DNA of 30,034 bases from Eubacterium sp. (GTDB lineage Bacteria; Bacillota; Clostridia; Lachnospirales; Lachnospiraceae): positions 1 to 30,034 of the forward strand of contig JALFIK010000034.1 of NCBI GenBank assembly GCA_022776205.1, written 5' to 3'. Each line of letters opens with the position of its first letter. Positions within the stretch are counted from its first letter, which is position 1. Below the pieces are notes generated by a model that was given only the letters and a program-made list of their open reading frames with translations, searched no databases and had not been told where the DNA came from. Position numbers and translations under genes: made by a program. Shown piece after piece: positions 15,107-23,995 of this stretch.

Positions 15107-16056
15107 TGGGAGAACAGGTAAAAATCAGATGTTACGCAGCGCCGATGGAGGGGATTACCGGTTATATCTACCGGAATGCCCATCATCGCAGCTTTTATGG
15201 GATTGATAAATATTTTACGCCTTTTCTCACTCCGAAACCGAAAAAAGATTTGAATACAAGAGAAAAGAACGATATTCTTCCGGGGCACAATCGGGATATA
15301 CCGGTTGTGCCCCAGATTTTAACAAATCGGGCGGACGATTTTATCCGTCTTGCCGGTTTTTTAGAACAGCAGGGATACGAAGAAGTGAACTTAAACCTGG
15401 GATGTCCTTCCGGCACGGTAGTTGCAAAAGGAAAGGGAAGCGGTTTTCTCGCAGAACCGGAAAAACTGGGAAAATTCTTTGAGGATATCTTTTCTTCTGT
15501 GCATGTGAAAGTGTCGGTGAAGACACGTCTGGGGATGGAAGATCCCCGGGAAATCGTTGACCTGATAAAGTTATATAATGAATTTCCAATTTCTGAGGTA
15601 ATCATCCATGCCAGGGTACGGAATGATTATTACAGGAAACCGGTAAACAGGGAGGCATTTCGGAACGCAGTGTCCCTAAGTCGTCATCCGGTCTGTTATA
15701 ATGGGGATTTATTTACTCCACAGGATATCGAAAATTTTAGAAAAGAATTTCCGGAAATCGGATGTGTCATGCTTGGAAGAGGAATGATTGCCAATCCGGG
15801 TCTTTGTGAGTGCATATCCGGAAGGGAGAATGACGACAGATTGAGATGGAAAGATTTCCTTGAAGAAATCTGTGTGGGATATGAAGAAATTATGTCCGGA
15901 GAGAAAAATGTCCTTTTTAAAATGAAGGAAATCTGGTCATATATGATGTATTATTTTCCAGGGAAGGAAAAGTATGGAAAGAAAATAAAAAAAGCAAAAA
16001 ATCTGTGTGAATACCAGAATGCAGTAAATGCACTTTTTAAAGAAATGAATGTGTGA
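15106..16056 (+). CDS. dus: tRNA-dihydrouridine synthase family protein
   Basis: FMN-dependent enzyme that reduces uridine to dihydrouridine in tRNA. The TIM barrel begins with YAAPMEGITG (10-19, FMN site), then PQILTNRADDF, and NLNLGCPSGTVVAKGKGSG (95-113) with catalytic Cys100. SVKTRLG (137-143) holds Lys139, IIHARVRNDYY (166-176) holds His168, and YNGD and MLGRGMIANP follow as the phosphate-binding end. Its 316 residues are the usual Dus length. The start is GTG at 15106, sharing one base with the pepD stop (TAGTG), with AGAGG at 15093-15097. A longer start is impossible without running into pepD. Which uridines it modifies cannot be told from the sequence. Confidence 0.92.
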   Translation: MGEQVKIRCYAAPMEGITGYIYRNAHHRSFYGIDKYFTPFLTPKPKKDLNTREKNDILPGHNRDIPVVPQILTNRADDFIRLAGFLEQQGYEEVNLNLGCPSGTVVAKGKGSGFLAEPEKLGKFFEDIFSSVHVKVSVKTRLGMEDPREIVDLIKLYNEFPISEVIIHARVRNDYYRKPVNREAFRNAVSLSRHPVCYNGDLFTPQDIENFRKEFPEIGCVMLGRGMIANPGLCECISGRENDDRLRWKDFLEEICVGYEEIMSGEKNVLFKMKEIWSYMMYYFPGKEKYGKKIKKAKNLCEYQNAVNALFKEMNV

Positions 16057-16087
16057 GAAAAGCCTGAAAAGGCCGGGAGGGAAAAGT

Positions 16088-18115
16088 ATGCATAAAAAAT
16101 TGACCGCGATGGTTCTCATTACCGTGTTATGTGGTCTGGTGGTGTTTCCTGATGTACAGGCAACACAGAATATACCGGCAGAAAAGAATGTTTCCGCTTA
16201 TAAAGAAATTTCCGGGTTGATCGCAGATACCTGGGAAGAAGACTATTTTGGGAAGATGGTGGTGGATCCGGACTCAAATACCGTGGAAAAAGATGGAATA
16301 ACAAAAGAAATTTCAGAGGAGTTTGGAATCAGTGAGAAAAAAACGGAGAAAATTACACAGTCTTTGTCTGCTATGGAGCAATATCTGAATTCGGAATCGA
16401 AAGAGGACGAGGTTTTTGAAGTAGAAAATAATGAAGATGGAAACATGGAGATTACTGCACCATTCCAGACGAAACGTCTGATTGTGGAGAGAGAAGACGT
16501 GCCGGAAACATACGGTGCCGAGATGGTGTATAGAAATGATATGGATCATGAGACCATTCTCCAGTTTAAAACCCAGGAGGAGACAGAGGCTGCCTGTCGG
16601 AAACTTCAGATAAAATACGGAAAAACTTCCTGCTATCCGGACCGGATTGTGTCGGTAAATGAAATGACACAAGGAGTTCCGGTCACAGAGACGCAGTCCC
16701 TGTCTCAAAATTATTCCTGGGGTGTACCATATATGGGATTTGATGCCCTGAAGGTGCAGGCAGGTGAAAAAGGATATCAAAATCCGGTTACGGTGGCTGT
16801 GATTGATACGGGGATTAATAAATCGAATTTTATGTTCCGGGGAAGAACGATTTCCCCAAACAGCTATAATTTTGTGTCCGGAAATAAAAAGATAGAAGAT
16901 CTCATTGGCCATGGAACTCATGTGAGCGGAATCATTGCGGATTCCACACCGGCAAACGTCCAGATTCTTATGCTGAAAGTTGCAAATGAAAAAGGACTGT
17001 CCTCTCTTCTGACGATTAAGACAGCCATGCAGTATGCTGTAAAGCTCCATGTGGCGGTCATTAATTTAAGCCTTGGCTTTATCGATGCGGAAGCCAGTAA
17101 ATACAATTATTTGAATGGGATTATTGATAAAGCTTATGAACATGGAATCCCTGTCTGTGCCGCAGCAGGAAATGTGGAAAGCGGCGGAGTTAATGTAAAA
17201 TATTGTTACCCTGCATGTTATGATAAGACGATTACCGTGGCAGCCTTTAATCAGGATGGCACTGTGGCAAATTATTCAAACTGGGGGAATGCCATCGATT
17301 TTGCGGCACCCGGGACAGAAATTTACAGTGCAGATTATAAGGGAACCCTTCGGGGAATGAGTGGTACATCCATGGCGGCGCCCCACATAACGGCGGCAAT
17401 TGCTTACATAAAAATGATGCAGTCGAATTTATCAGTTTCAGGTGTGTACAAAGAACTGAAAACTTATTGTAAAGATATGGGCGTTCGTGGTAAAGATACA
17501 GATTTTGGCTGGGGGTGTCCGATTCTTTCGAATTTGATGAGTCGGCAGATTGTGTACAGAAATGAGATTGTCATTCTCCGTCCGTCTTTGATAAAAGCAT
17601 CGAACGTAACAGGGGGAATCCGTCTTACATGGAAGCGGGCAGCAGGAGCAGCAAAGTATTGTATTTATCGGAAAGAGTCCGGGAAGGTATGGAAGAAGAT
17701 TGCCACGGTTTCCCGTCAGATGACATCCTATGTGGATAAGAAAGGAAAAAACGGAAAGAAATACACTTATCGTATCCGGGCGTATAATATGGGCAGATAT
17801 GGAAATCCGGGCAATGAGAAAACTTTATACTGCTTAATAAAACCAGGAAAGGGAAAATTAAAAAAGAAATCCGGAAGAAAAGTGATGATGACCTGGAAGA
17901 AAAAACGATATGTCAGCAAATATCAGATTCAGTATGCCAGAAATGCTGCTTTTAAAAAGGCGAAGAGTGTGTCCGTCGACAGAAAACAATCCAGCTTGCT
18001 GACGAAGAAACTGAAAAAAGGTCATTATTATTTCCGGATACGCTACTATTATAAAAAAGGGAGTATCAAAAGCTGGTCTGCCTGGTCAAAAACGGAGAAA
18101 ATTCGTATTCCGTAG
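16088..18115 (+). CDS. Secreted subtilisin-like serine protease (S8) with C-terminal Fn3-like modules
   Basis: Exported protease of 675 residues. A signal peptide spans about 1-25 (MHKKLTAMVLITVLCGLVVF, cleavage near VQA) and residues 26-210 form a propeptide-like region. The catalytic domain follows with Asp240 (AVIDTGI), His275 (GHGTHVSG), oxyanion Asn362 (AAAGNVE) and Ser428 (SGTSMAAPH), so it should be active. Residues about 500-675 hold two fibronectin-III-like modules (IRLTWKRAAGAAKYCIYRK; VMMTWKKKRYVSKYQIQYA). These are very rich in Lys and Arg, which suggests wall or polyanion binding; no LPXTG anchor is seen. ATG 16088 has GGGAGGG at 16075-16081. The in-frame ATG at 16049 would overlap dus and precede the signal peptide, so it was rejected. 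The gap to dus is 31 bases. Confidence 0.93.
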   Translation: MHKKLTAMVLITVLCGLVVFPDVQATQNIPAEKNVSAYKEISGLIADTWEEDYFGKMVVDPDSNTVEKDGITKEISEEFGISEKKTEKITQSLSAMEQYLNSESKEDEVFEVENNEDGNMEITAPFQTKRLIVEREDVPETYGAEMVYRNDMDHETILQFKTQEETEAACRKLQIKYGKTSCYPDRIVSVNEMTQGVPVTETQSLSQNYSWGVPYMGFDALKVQAGEKGYQNPVTVAVIDTGINKSNFMFRGRTISPNSYNFVSGNKKIEDLIGHGTHVSGIIADSTPANVQILMLKVANEKGLSSLLTIKTAMQYAVKLHVAVINLSLGFIDAEASKYNYLNGIIDKAYEHGIPVCAAAGNVESGGVNVKYCYPACYDKTITVAAFNQDGTVANYSNWGNAIDFAAPGTEIYSADYKGTLRGMSGTSMAAPHITAAIAYIKMMQSNLSVSGVYKELKTYCKDMGVRGKDTDFGWGCPILSNLMSRQIVYRNEIVILRPSLIKASNVTGGIRLTWKRAAGAAKYCIYRKESGKVWKKIATVSRQMTSYVDKKGKNGKKYTYRIRAYNMGRYGNPGNEKTLYCLIKPGKGKLKKKSGRKVMMTWKKKRYVSKYQIQYARNAAFKKAKSVSVDRKQSSLLTKKLKKGHYYFRIRYYYKKGSIKSWSAWSKTEKIRIP

Positions 18116-18152
18116 CAGGCCTGGATTTCATGATAAAGGAGGATATACCGAT

Positions 18153-18767
18153 ATGGGTCAGGGAGAAGACCGTTTGGAAAAACAGATTGCATTTATCCGC
18201 GAAATGGATAAAGAGAAACTCATCGCGCGGCAGACCTATCTTGCAAATGGAGAGAGAAAAGAAAATGATGCGGAGCATGCCTGGCATCTTGCACTGATGA
18301 CGATTCTTTTATCGGAATATGCCAATGAAAAGATTGATGTTTTAAAAACTGTTACCATGGTTTTATTTCATGATGTGGTTGAAATTGATGCAGGGGATAC
18401 GTATGCCTATGACGAAGAGGGAAAAAAGACGCAGGCAGACAGAGAACAAAAGGCAGCGGCCAGACTTTATGGTCTTCTTCCAAAAGACCAGGGAGAAAAG
18501 TTAAAAGCCATTTGGGAAGAATTTGAAGCGCGGGAAACACCCGAATCCCGGTTTGCCCATGCCATGGATAATCTGCAGCCCGTAATATTAAATGTAGCTT
18601 CCGGAGGAAAATCCTGGATTGAGCATACGGTGTGTCTTAGTCAGATCATGGGGAGACAGAAAGATACAAAAAAAGGTTCCGAAGTGCTGTGGGATTATGA
18701 GTGGGAAAAACTGATTCATCCTTTTGTAGAAAACGGCATGATCATCGATGACCGGGAGAAGGAGTAA
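18153..18767 (+). CDS. HD-domain metal-dependent phosphohydrolase (YfbR/HDDC2-like)
   Basis: Cytosolic 204-residue HD-domain protein, closest in layout to YfbR/HDDC2 enzymes that act as 5'-deoxynucleotidases. The metal ligands are visible: H42 within NDAEHAWH, H73-D74 in LFHDVVE, E77 and D79 next to them, and D139 in HAMDNLQP. The RQTYL block before the first His is typical. AAAGGAGG at 18135-18142 sits ten bases before ATG 18153. It lies 37 bases after the protease gene with no terminator between, and is probably co-transcribed. The substrate is inferred only from the family; a more general HD hydrolase cannot be excluded. Confidence 0.88.
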   Translation: MGQGEDRLEKQIAFIREMDKEKLIARQTYLANGERKENDAEHAWHLALMTILLSEYANEKIDVLKTVTMVLFHDVVEIDAGDTYAYDEEGKKTQADREQKAAARLYGLLPKDQGEKLKAIWEEFEARETPESRFAHAMDNLQPVILNVASGGKSWIEHTVCLSQIMGRQKDTKKGSEVLWDYEWEKLIHPFVENGMIIDDREKE

Positions 18768-18785
18768 CAGGAAACCAATAAATAT

Positions 18786-18832
18786 AAAAATCTGTGCTGA
18801 CAGCCACATTGGCTGCCGGCACAGATTTTTTT
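18786..18832. terminator. Bidirectional terminator between the HD gene and nhaD
   Basis: AAAAATCTGTGC (18786-18797) and GCACAGATTTTT (18819-18830) form a perfect 12-bp stem. Inner arms CAGCC (18801-18805) and GGCTG (18811-18815) extend it. T7 follows on the plus strand, and the A5 arm gives a T run on the minus strand. Confidence 0.88.
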
Positions 18833-18851
18833 GAGAGATCGCTTCGGTTTC

Positions 18852-20282
18852 TTATAAGAAAAAGATCAGCATGTCAATGAAGAAAACAGGAATCAGACAG
18901 CTTAATGACCACAACATATAGCCAAAGAAAGAAGGCATCTTAATACCGTTTTCTTCTGCGATGGAACGGACCATAAAGTTCGGTGCATTCCCGATATAAG
19001 TGTTGGCACCCATAAATACGGCCCCACAGGAAATTGCCATCAGGATTGTTGCAGGAATAAAACTTGTAAGAGTCTGAACACCTGATGTGAATCCGAGGGA
19101 TGCAGCAGTTGTAAAGAATACCAGATAAGTTGGTGTGTTATCAAGGAAGCTTGAAAGAGCACCGGTAATCCAGAAGAACTGCCATGGCTGGGTAAGACCG
19201 AGATCTGCACCTCTTGCCTTCAGAATCAGAAGGGCAGGAATCATGGTAATAAATATTCCGATGAACAGTATGGCAACTTCCTTGATTGCATCCCAGGTAA
19301 AATGGTTGTTTGCGCGAACTTCCCTGCCGGTTGTCCGGAAGGAAAGAAAAGCGGCCAGGAGAATCAGGACAATTTCAATGATGGAAGCAAAGGATAAGGT
19401 TGTTCCCATGAGTGCAGGCCCCTTTGCGAAAACCGGAAATGAGGCAGGAAGAACACCACTTAAAATTACACCACCAACGATCATTAAAAGAAAAATAATA
19501 TTATGTGCACCCTCAAGGTGAAGCTTTACACGATCTTTTTCGCTTCGTAATTCCGGTTTGAAACCATCTGCAATATCTTTCCGGTAGGCTCTTGTATCGA
19601 TGAAATAGAAAAGAGTTAGTAAAATTACAACATTAAGCGCCATGACAGGGAGTAAATGAAGACTCCAGAAAAAGTCTACGCCGTTCATAAATCCCATAAG
19701 TAGCGGAGGGTCGCCAACAGGAGTCAGACATCCTCCGATATTTGAAATAAGGAAGATAAAGAAAACCATAATCTGAACCTTCCTGCTTCTCCATTTATTC
19801 GCACGGATGATCGGACGAACCATAAGCATACTGGCACCCGTCGTGCCAATCCAGCTTGAGAGAAGTGTGCCGATGAAAAGCAAAAGCACATTTATCTTCG
19901 GAGTGCCGGCCAGATCCCCCTGCAGACTGATATTTCCGGCCACACAGAAAAGACCGAATAATAAAACGATAAAAGTCAGATAATCCCCCAGGGTTACTTC
20001 CACTAAATGTTCGGCAGCGACATGAGGTCCATATGCGATACCAAAAGGAATCAGGAAAAGAAGGGACCAGAAAAGGACGACAAAAGGTTTGCTCTTATCC
20101 CACCAGTCTTCCCTGATCAGGGGGAAGATAGCAATACTAAGTAACATTCCGGCAAAAGGGATACAGCTCCAGATTGGGAGGCTGTTTCCGAGAGATGCAG
20201 CGGAAGCTCCGCTTTGTGCGGCAAATACATGAAGAGGACTGAACAAAAGCAAAGCAGTCAGCCCGGCGGTTAATTTTTTCAT
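18852..20282 (-). CDS. nhaD: NhaD-type Na+/H+ antiporter (ion transporter superfamily)
   Basis: Polytopic inner-membrane transporter of 476 residues that probably exchanges Na+ or Li+ for protons. An N-terminal hydrophobic segment (MKKLTAGLTALLLFSPLHVFAA) looks like a signal peptide, as in several NhaD proteins. It is followed by about 11-12 spans. Signature blocks are SSWIGTTGASMLMVRP, SNIGGCLTPVGDPPLL (hairpin loop with the conserved GDPP) and SFLDNTPTYLVF, the second re-entrant loop with the conserved Asp-Asn. ATG 20282 has AAAGGAGGTT about eight bases upstream on the minus strand; the frame open to 20378 is therefore too long by 32 residues. It has its own promoter. Substrate preference is inferred from family signatures; an ArsB-like anion role is less likely. 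Confidence 0.9.
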   Translation of the reverse strand: MKKLTAGLTALLLFSPLHVFAAQSGASAASLGNSLPIWSCIPFAGMLLSIAIFPLIREDWWDKSKPFVVLFWSLLFLIPFGIAYGPHVAAEHLVEVTLGDYLTFIVLLFGLFCVAGNISLQGDLAGTPKINVLLLFIGTLLSSWIGTTGASMLMVRPIIRANKWRSRKVQIMVFFIFLISNIGGCLTPVGDPPLLMGFMNGVDFFWSLHLLPVMALNVVILLTLFYFIDTRAYRKDIADGFKPELRSEKDRVKLHLEGAHNIIFLLMIVGGVILSGVLPASFPVFAKGPALMGTTLSFASIIEIVLILLAAFLSFRTTGREVRANNHFTWDAIKEVAILFIGIFITMIPALLILKARGADLGLTQPWQFFWITGALSSFLDNTPTYLVFFTTAASLGFTSGVQTLTSFIPATILMAISCGAVFMGANTYIGNAPNFMVRSIAEENGIKMPSFFGYMLWSLSCLIPVFFIDMLIFFL

Positions 20283-20307
20283 TTGTTGAACCTCCTTTAA
20301 CTTCATT

Positions 20308-20336
20308 ATACTAGTGCGTTCAATTTTCTTTGTCAA
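20308..20336 (-). promoter_or_regulatory. Promoter of nhaD
   Basis: On the minus strand, a perfect TTGACA (20336-20331), a 17-bp spacer and TAGTAT (20313-20308), with a very short leader before the nhaD ATG. A TATAAT three bases further gives a poor 20-bp spacer. Confidence 0.65.
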
Positions 20337-20344
20337 ACGACAAA
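20329..20344. promoter_or_regulatory. Small inverted repeat over the nhaD -35 box
   Basis: TTTGTC (20329-20334) and GACAAA (20339-20344) are perfect arms around AAAC and cover the -35 TTGACA. A regulator site is possible but the repeat is short. Confidence 0.3.
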
Positions 20345-20428
20345 TGCATGAGTTTGTAAAAAAAATTGGAAAGTCCAAAAATAAAATAGGAAAAAGACCT
20401 GGTTTGTATTTAAAATTAATCCGATGTT

Positions 20429-20437
20429 TGTTATAAT
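20429..20437 (+). promoter_or_regulatory. Extended -10 promoter of the DUF5717/Hsp70-like/TPR cassette
   Basis: TGTTATAAT is a perfect TGnTATAAT extended -10. The -35 region is A/T-rich and weak, which extended -10 promoters tolerate. It lies 33 bases before the GTG start. Confidence 0.65.
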
Positions 20438-20470
20438 ATGGAATATTAGAAAAAGGAAAGGAAAGGGAAT

Positions 20471-23400
20471 GTGAAAGAGGAAATTAGTGTAGTCGAAGAA
20501 ATAAAAAAAGAAAAAACGCCGGTGTTAAGCCTTTCCGTTACTGATCTTGATATTGAAGTGGAAGAAGGCAAAGTTTACAGAGGTTCCTTCTTTATCGAAA
20601 GTGAAAATAATATTCCCATGAATGGATATGTCTGTTCGACCAGCGATAAACTGGCAGTAGAAACAGAGAAGTTAGAGGGACTCCGTCAGGAGATTCCCTA
20701 TTATTTTAAAGGGAAGCTTGCCATGGCCGGCAATGAATTTACCGGAGAGATCGTTCTCATTACCAATGGTGGAGAATATACGATTCCCTGTCATATCCTT
20801 GTTACAAATAAATCGGTGGAGACATCCGATGGACGGATTTCCACGATGGAAGAGTTTGTAAGACTATATGAGAAAAACCGGAAGGAAGCGGTGGAGTTGT
20901 TTTTCCTTCCGAATTTTGAAGAAGTTTTTCTAAAAGGTGCACCGGAAAAACAGGCGCTTTATCATAATCTGATGAAAAGCCGGTCCCGCAGGCTGATTCT
21001 GGAAGAGTTCCTTACAGCCGCAGGCTATAAAGAGCCTGCGGAGCTTACACTCCTTACAAGAAAGGTTGTCCTGGAAAAAGACAGTCATTTTCAGGAAATT
21101 ATGCTCTCCCTGTCACGGAGCGGTTATCTGGAAGGCACCATTTCCTGCCAGAAAGGGCAGCTTATGATTTCCTGTTCCCATTTTACCAGTGATGATTTTT
21201 CGGATGGAAAGTTTTTGTTTCGCGTGGAGAAGAACCCCAACATGATTACAGGAAGCGATGTGCTTGTCATTGACACCGTGCGCCAGCATCTGGAAATCCC
21301 GGTAGAATGGTGGGGAAAGCAGAGCGGTATGTCCAGGGAGAGGGAGAACAGGCTGTGGATTAAGAAGAAAAAAGCGGAACTTATGCATAACTATCTTTAT
21401 TTTCGTACGGGTAGTATAGGATTCGAGGATTTTTCCGGAGATTCCGGCACATCCCTTGATGAACTGTTTCATATAACGGGAGACGCAGAGTGGAAACTTT
21501 ATAAACTGCATATTCTCCTTATGGAGGAGCAGGAGGAAAAAGCGCAGGCCGCACTGAATGTGCTTGCGAAAATGGAGGAAGAAGGGAAATTTACTCCCCT
21601 CGAAAAGGAGTATTTTCTTTATCTGAAAGCATTGTATTATCGTACACCGGAGGCAATCAGCCGTGCCGTTTCGGAAATCCGGGAATTTTATGCTGTATCC
21701 CCGTACAAAGCCGAGGCATTGTGGATGCTCATTTACTTAGACCGGGAATATGTGTACAACAAACGTCTTCAGTACGACACGATCCGTCAGCTTTTTGAAG
21801 AGGGAAATAACAGCAGTCTTCTTTATTTTGAAGCCTGCGATATACTGAATGATAATCCAAATTATATGGAAGAGCTCGGGAAATTTGAGATAAGCATTTT
21901 TCGCTGGGGTGTTCGTTATGGATATATATCCCTCGCTTTGTCTTATCAGTTTGCTCGTCTCGCCCTGAAAATGAAATATTTTAATAAATCGGTTTACTAT
22001 ATTGCAGAGAAATTATATGGGGTGGAGCCGGATGAGCGTTTTCTCCAGGTAATCTGTTCGCTCCTTATTAAAGGAAACCGGACAGGGAAAGAATATCATG
22101 AATATTTCCGCCTTGCTGTAGAAGCGAACTTAAAAATTATCGGACTGAATGAATTTTTCATCCGTAGTATGGATTTTTCCCGCTATGAAGTGATTCCTCA
22201 GAGAGTACTGATTTACTTTACTTACAGCAACAGCCTGGACTATCTGGAGAAGGCATATCTGTATACAAATGTTTTGAAAAATAAGGAGCAGTACGAGGAA
22301 GTTTATGGAGCATATTATTCCAAAATGCTTCCTTTTGTGGAAGAGCAGCTTCTTAAGGGGCGTATTAATGAACATTTAGCCTGCCTTTATACGTTTTTCC
22401 AGAAAGAAGTACTGGAAAAACCGGACAACTGGAAAGCAGTCTGTGATGTTCTCTTTTACCGGAAATTAATCTGTAAGAATCCTCATATGATCGGGGTTTA
22501 TATTGTTTGCCCGGAAACGGGAGAGGAGAAATATTATCCGCTTGTGGGAGGGACAAGCTGTGTAGAGGTTTATAATGATCAGGCAGTTTTGTATTTTGTG
22601 GATAACAGTGAGCAGCGTTATATAACCGGGATTGAGTATGAACTTCAGGAATTTTTGTCTCCGGAGCAGTTCGCTCCGGAATGGATTCGGAGAAATCTGG
22701 GGAATAAAAAGATACTTCTCATGGAATCGGGCAAAATCAAAGAAGTTGTGAAGGAAGATATGCTGCCTGTATTGCAGAGAATCGTATTTAATGAAGACTT
22801 TACTTATGAGATGCGCCAGCAGTTCATGGAGAAACTTCTCATGTATTATGAGTCGCACCAGTTAAAGAGAGAACTTTCCCACTGGCTGGAAAAAATTGAT
22901 TATTCCAGTACTTCCCCGGACTTCAAGAAAACGCTCATGGATTATTATATGGAAGTCGGGATGATGGAGAATGCGTTCTTTGGCGCTGAATTATTTGGCA
23001 GTGAGTTTATGGGAGCAGCCAAACGGCTTCGTCTTGCCTCTTTTGGCGTGCAATATTATCAGGGAAAGAAGGATGAAGTTACCCTTTCTCTGGCCTATGC
23101 AGCTTTCTGCAGGAAAAAATATAATAAAGATACTCTGACTTATCTGATGGAATATTTCCGGGGAGAGACGAAAACCCTCGTGCAAATTTGGGAAAAGGGA
23201 AAACGATTTGCCTTGGATACCTCCCGGTTTGAGCGCAGAATTCTTCGCCAGGTTATGTTTACAGACAATGATACGGACGGAGTTTTCCCTGTATTTGAAT
23301 CGTTTTATGAAACGATGGAAGGGGACAGCCTGATTGATGAGTACCTGGAATATGCTTCAATGAAAGAACTGGAAAATTCCATGGAAATGAATGATTTCAT

Positions 23401-23971
23401 GCATATGGTCATCGGGAAGGAGATTGAGACCGGTCGAATGAAGAACCGGGATTCCCGAATTCATTTTCTTTATTATTTTTCACAACGGCAGGAATGGTTT
23501 GACAGGATTAAAGATACGGCAGCTTATATTATCAGTGGATTTTTACAGGAAGAATTTTATCTTCCCGTGTATCATGCCTATGAATCCTGCGTACATCTGC
23601 CGATTGTATATCGGGAACTGACTTTTCTTACTTATAAAGGGAAAGCAGGAAGCAATGTTCGTTTTACTTATCAGATTGATGGGGAGGAAGATTATGTACG
23701 TACCCTGATTCCGGAAGAAGTACTTCCCGGGATGTATGTATGCCATATGAATTTTTTCCAGAAAGATCATGTGAAATACCGGCTGGAGGCAGATGGAGAG
23801 CCTGTGGAAGAGAAAGATGCCTTAAAGTTTGAAACCTTTGGATATGAAGAAGGAGAGGAGAGCCGGTTCTTCACGTTAAATCGCCTTGATTCCGAAGAGG
23901 TTTCGGAGAAAGATTTCGAGAAGTATCTCCTGCAGGCTTATTTTGCAGACCGGTATATGAAACTCCTGTAA
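20471..23971 (+). CDS. Large cytosolic repeat protein, DUF5717-like
   Basis: A 1166-residue protein of unknown function that I believe belongs to DUF5717 (from memory of Lachnospiraceae genomes, not searched). It has no signal peptide and no clear membrane span. Residues 16-110 look like a beta-sandwich (LSLSVTDLDIEVEEG, then GEIVLITNGGEYTIPCHILV). From about 315 to 960 the sequence is mostly helical and rich in aromatic and acidic residues, like TPR/HEAT-type repeats. Residues about 1040-1130 return to beta strands (NVRFTYQIDGEEDYVRTLIP). The start is GTG 20471 after AAAGGG; the ATG two bases earlier reads ATG-TGA and cannot start it. The Hsp70-like gene follows after 24 bases. I infer a scaffold or client-binding partner, with no evidence for an enzyme. 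Confidence 0.85.
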   Translation: MKEEISVVEEIKKEKTPVLSLSVTDLDIEVEEGKVYRGSFFIESENNIPMNGYVCSTSDKLAVETEKLEGLRQEIPYYFKGKLAMAGNEFTGEIVLITNGGEYTIPCHILVTNKSVETSDGRISTMEEFVRLYEKNRKEAVELFFLPNFEEVFLKGAPEKQALYHNLMKSRSRRLILEEFLTAAGYKEPAELTLLTRKVVLEKDSHFQEIMLSLSRSGYLEGTISCQKGQLMISCSHFTSDDFSDGKFLFRVEKNPNMITGSDVLVIDTVRQHLEIPVEWWGKQSGMSRERENRLWIKKKKAELMHNYLYFRTGSIGFEDFSGDSGTSLDELFHITGDAEWKLYKLHILLMEEQEEKAQAALNVLAKMEEEGKFTPLEKEYFLYLKALYYRTPEAISRAVSEIREFYAVSPYKAEALWMLIYLDREYVYNKRLQYDTIRQLFEEGNNSSLLYFEACDILNDNPNYMEELGKFEISIFRWGVRYGYISLALSYQFARLALKMKYFNKSVYYIAEKLYGVEPDERFLQVICSLLIKGNRTGKEYHEYFRLAVEANLKIIGLNEFFIRSMDFSRYEVIPQRVLIYFTYSNSLDYLEKAYLYTNVLKNKEQYEEVYGAYYSKMLPFVEEQLLKGRINEHLACLYTFFQKEVLEKPDNWKAVCDVLFYRKLICKNPHMIGVYIVCPETGEEKYYPLVGGTSCVEVYNDQAVLYFVDNSEQRYITGIEYELQEFLSPEQFAPEWIRRNLGNKKILLMESGKIKEVVKEDMLPVLQRIVFNEDFTYEMRQQFMEKLLMYYESHQLKRELSHWLEKIDYSSTSPDFKKTLMDYYMEVGMMENAFFGAELFGSEFMGAAKRLRLASFGVQYYQGKKDEVTLSLAYAAFCRKKYNKDTLTYLMEYFRGETKTLVQIWEKGKRFALDTSRFERRILRQVMFTDNDTDGVFPVFESFYETMEGDSLIDEYLEYASMKELENSMEMNDFMHMVIGKEIETGRMKNRDSRIHFLYYFSQRQEWFDRIKDTAAYIISGFLQEEFYLPVYHAYESCVHLPIVYRELTFLTYKGKAGSNVRFTYQIDGEEDYVRTLIPEEVLPGMYVCHMNFFQKDHVKYRLEADGEPVEEKDALKFETFGYEEGEESRFFTLNRLDSEEVSEKDFEKYLLQAYFADRYMKLL

Positions 23972-23995
23972 AAGAAAACAGATAGAGAGGTTGCT

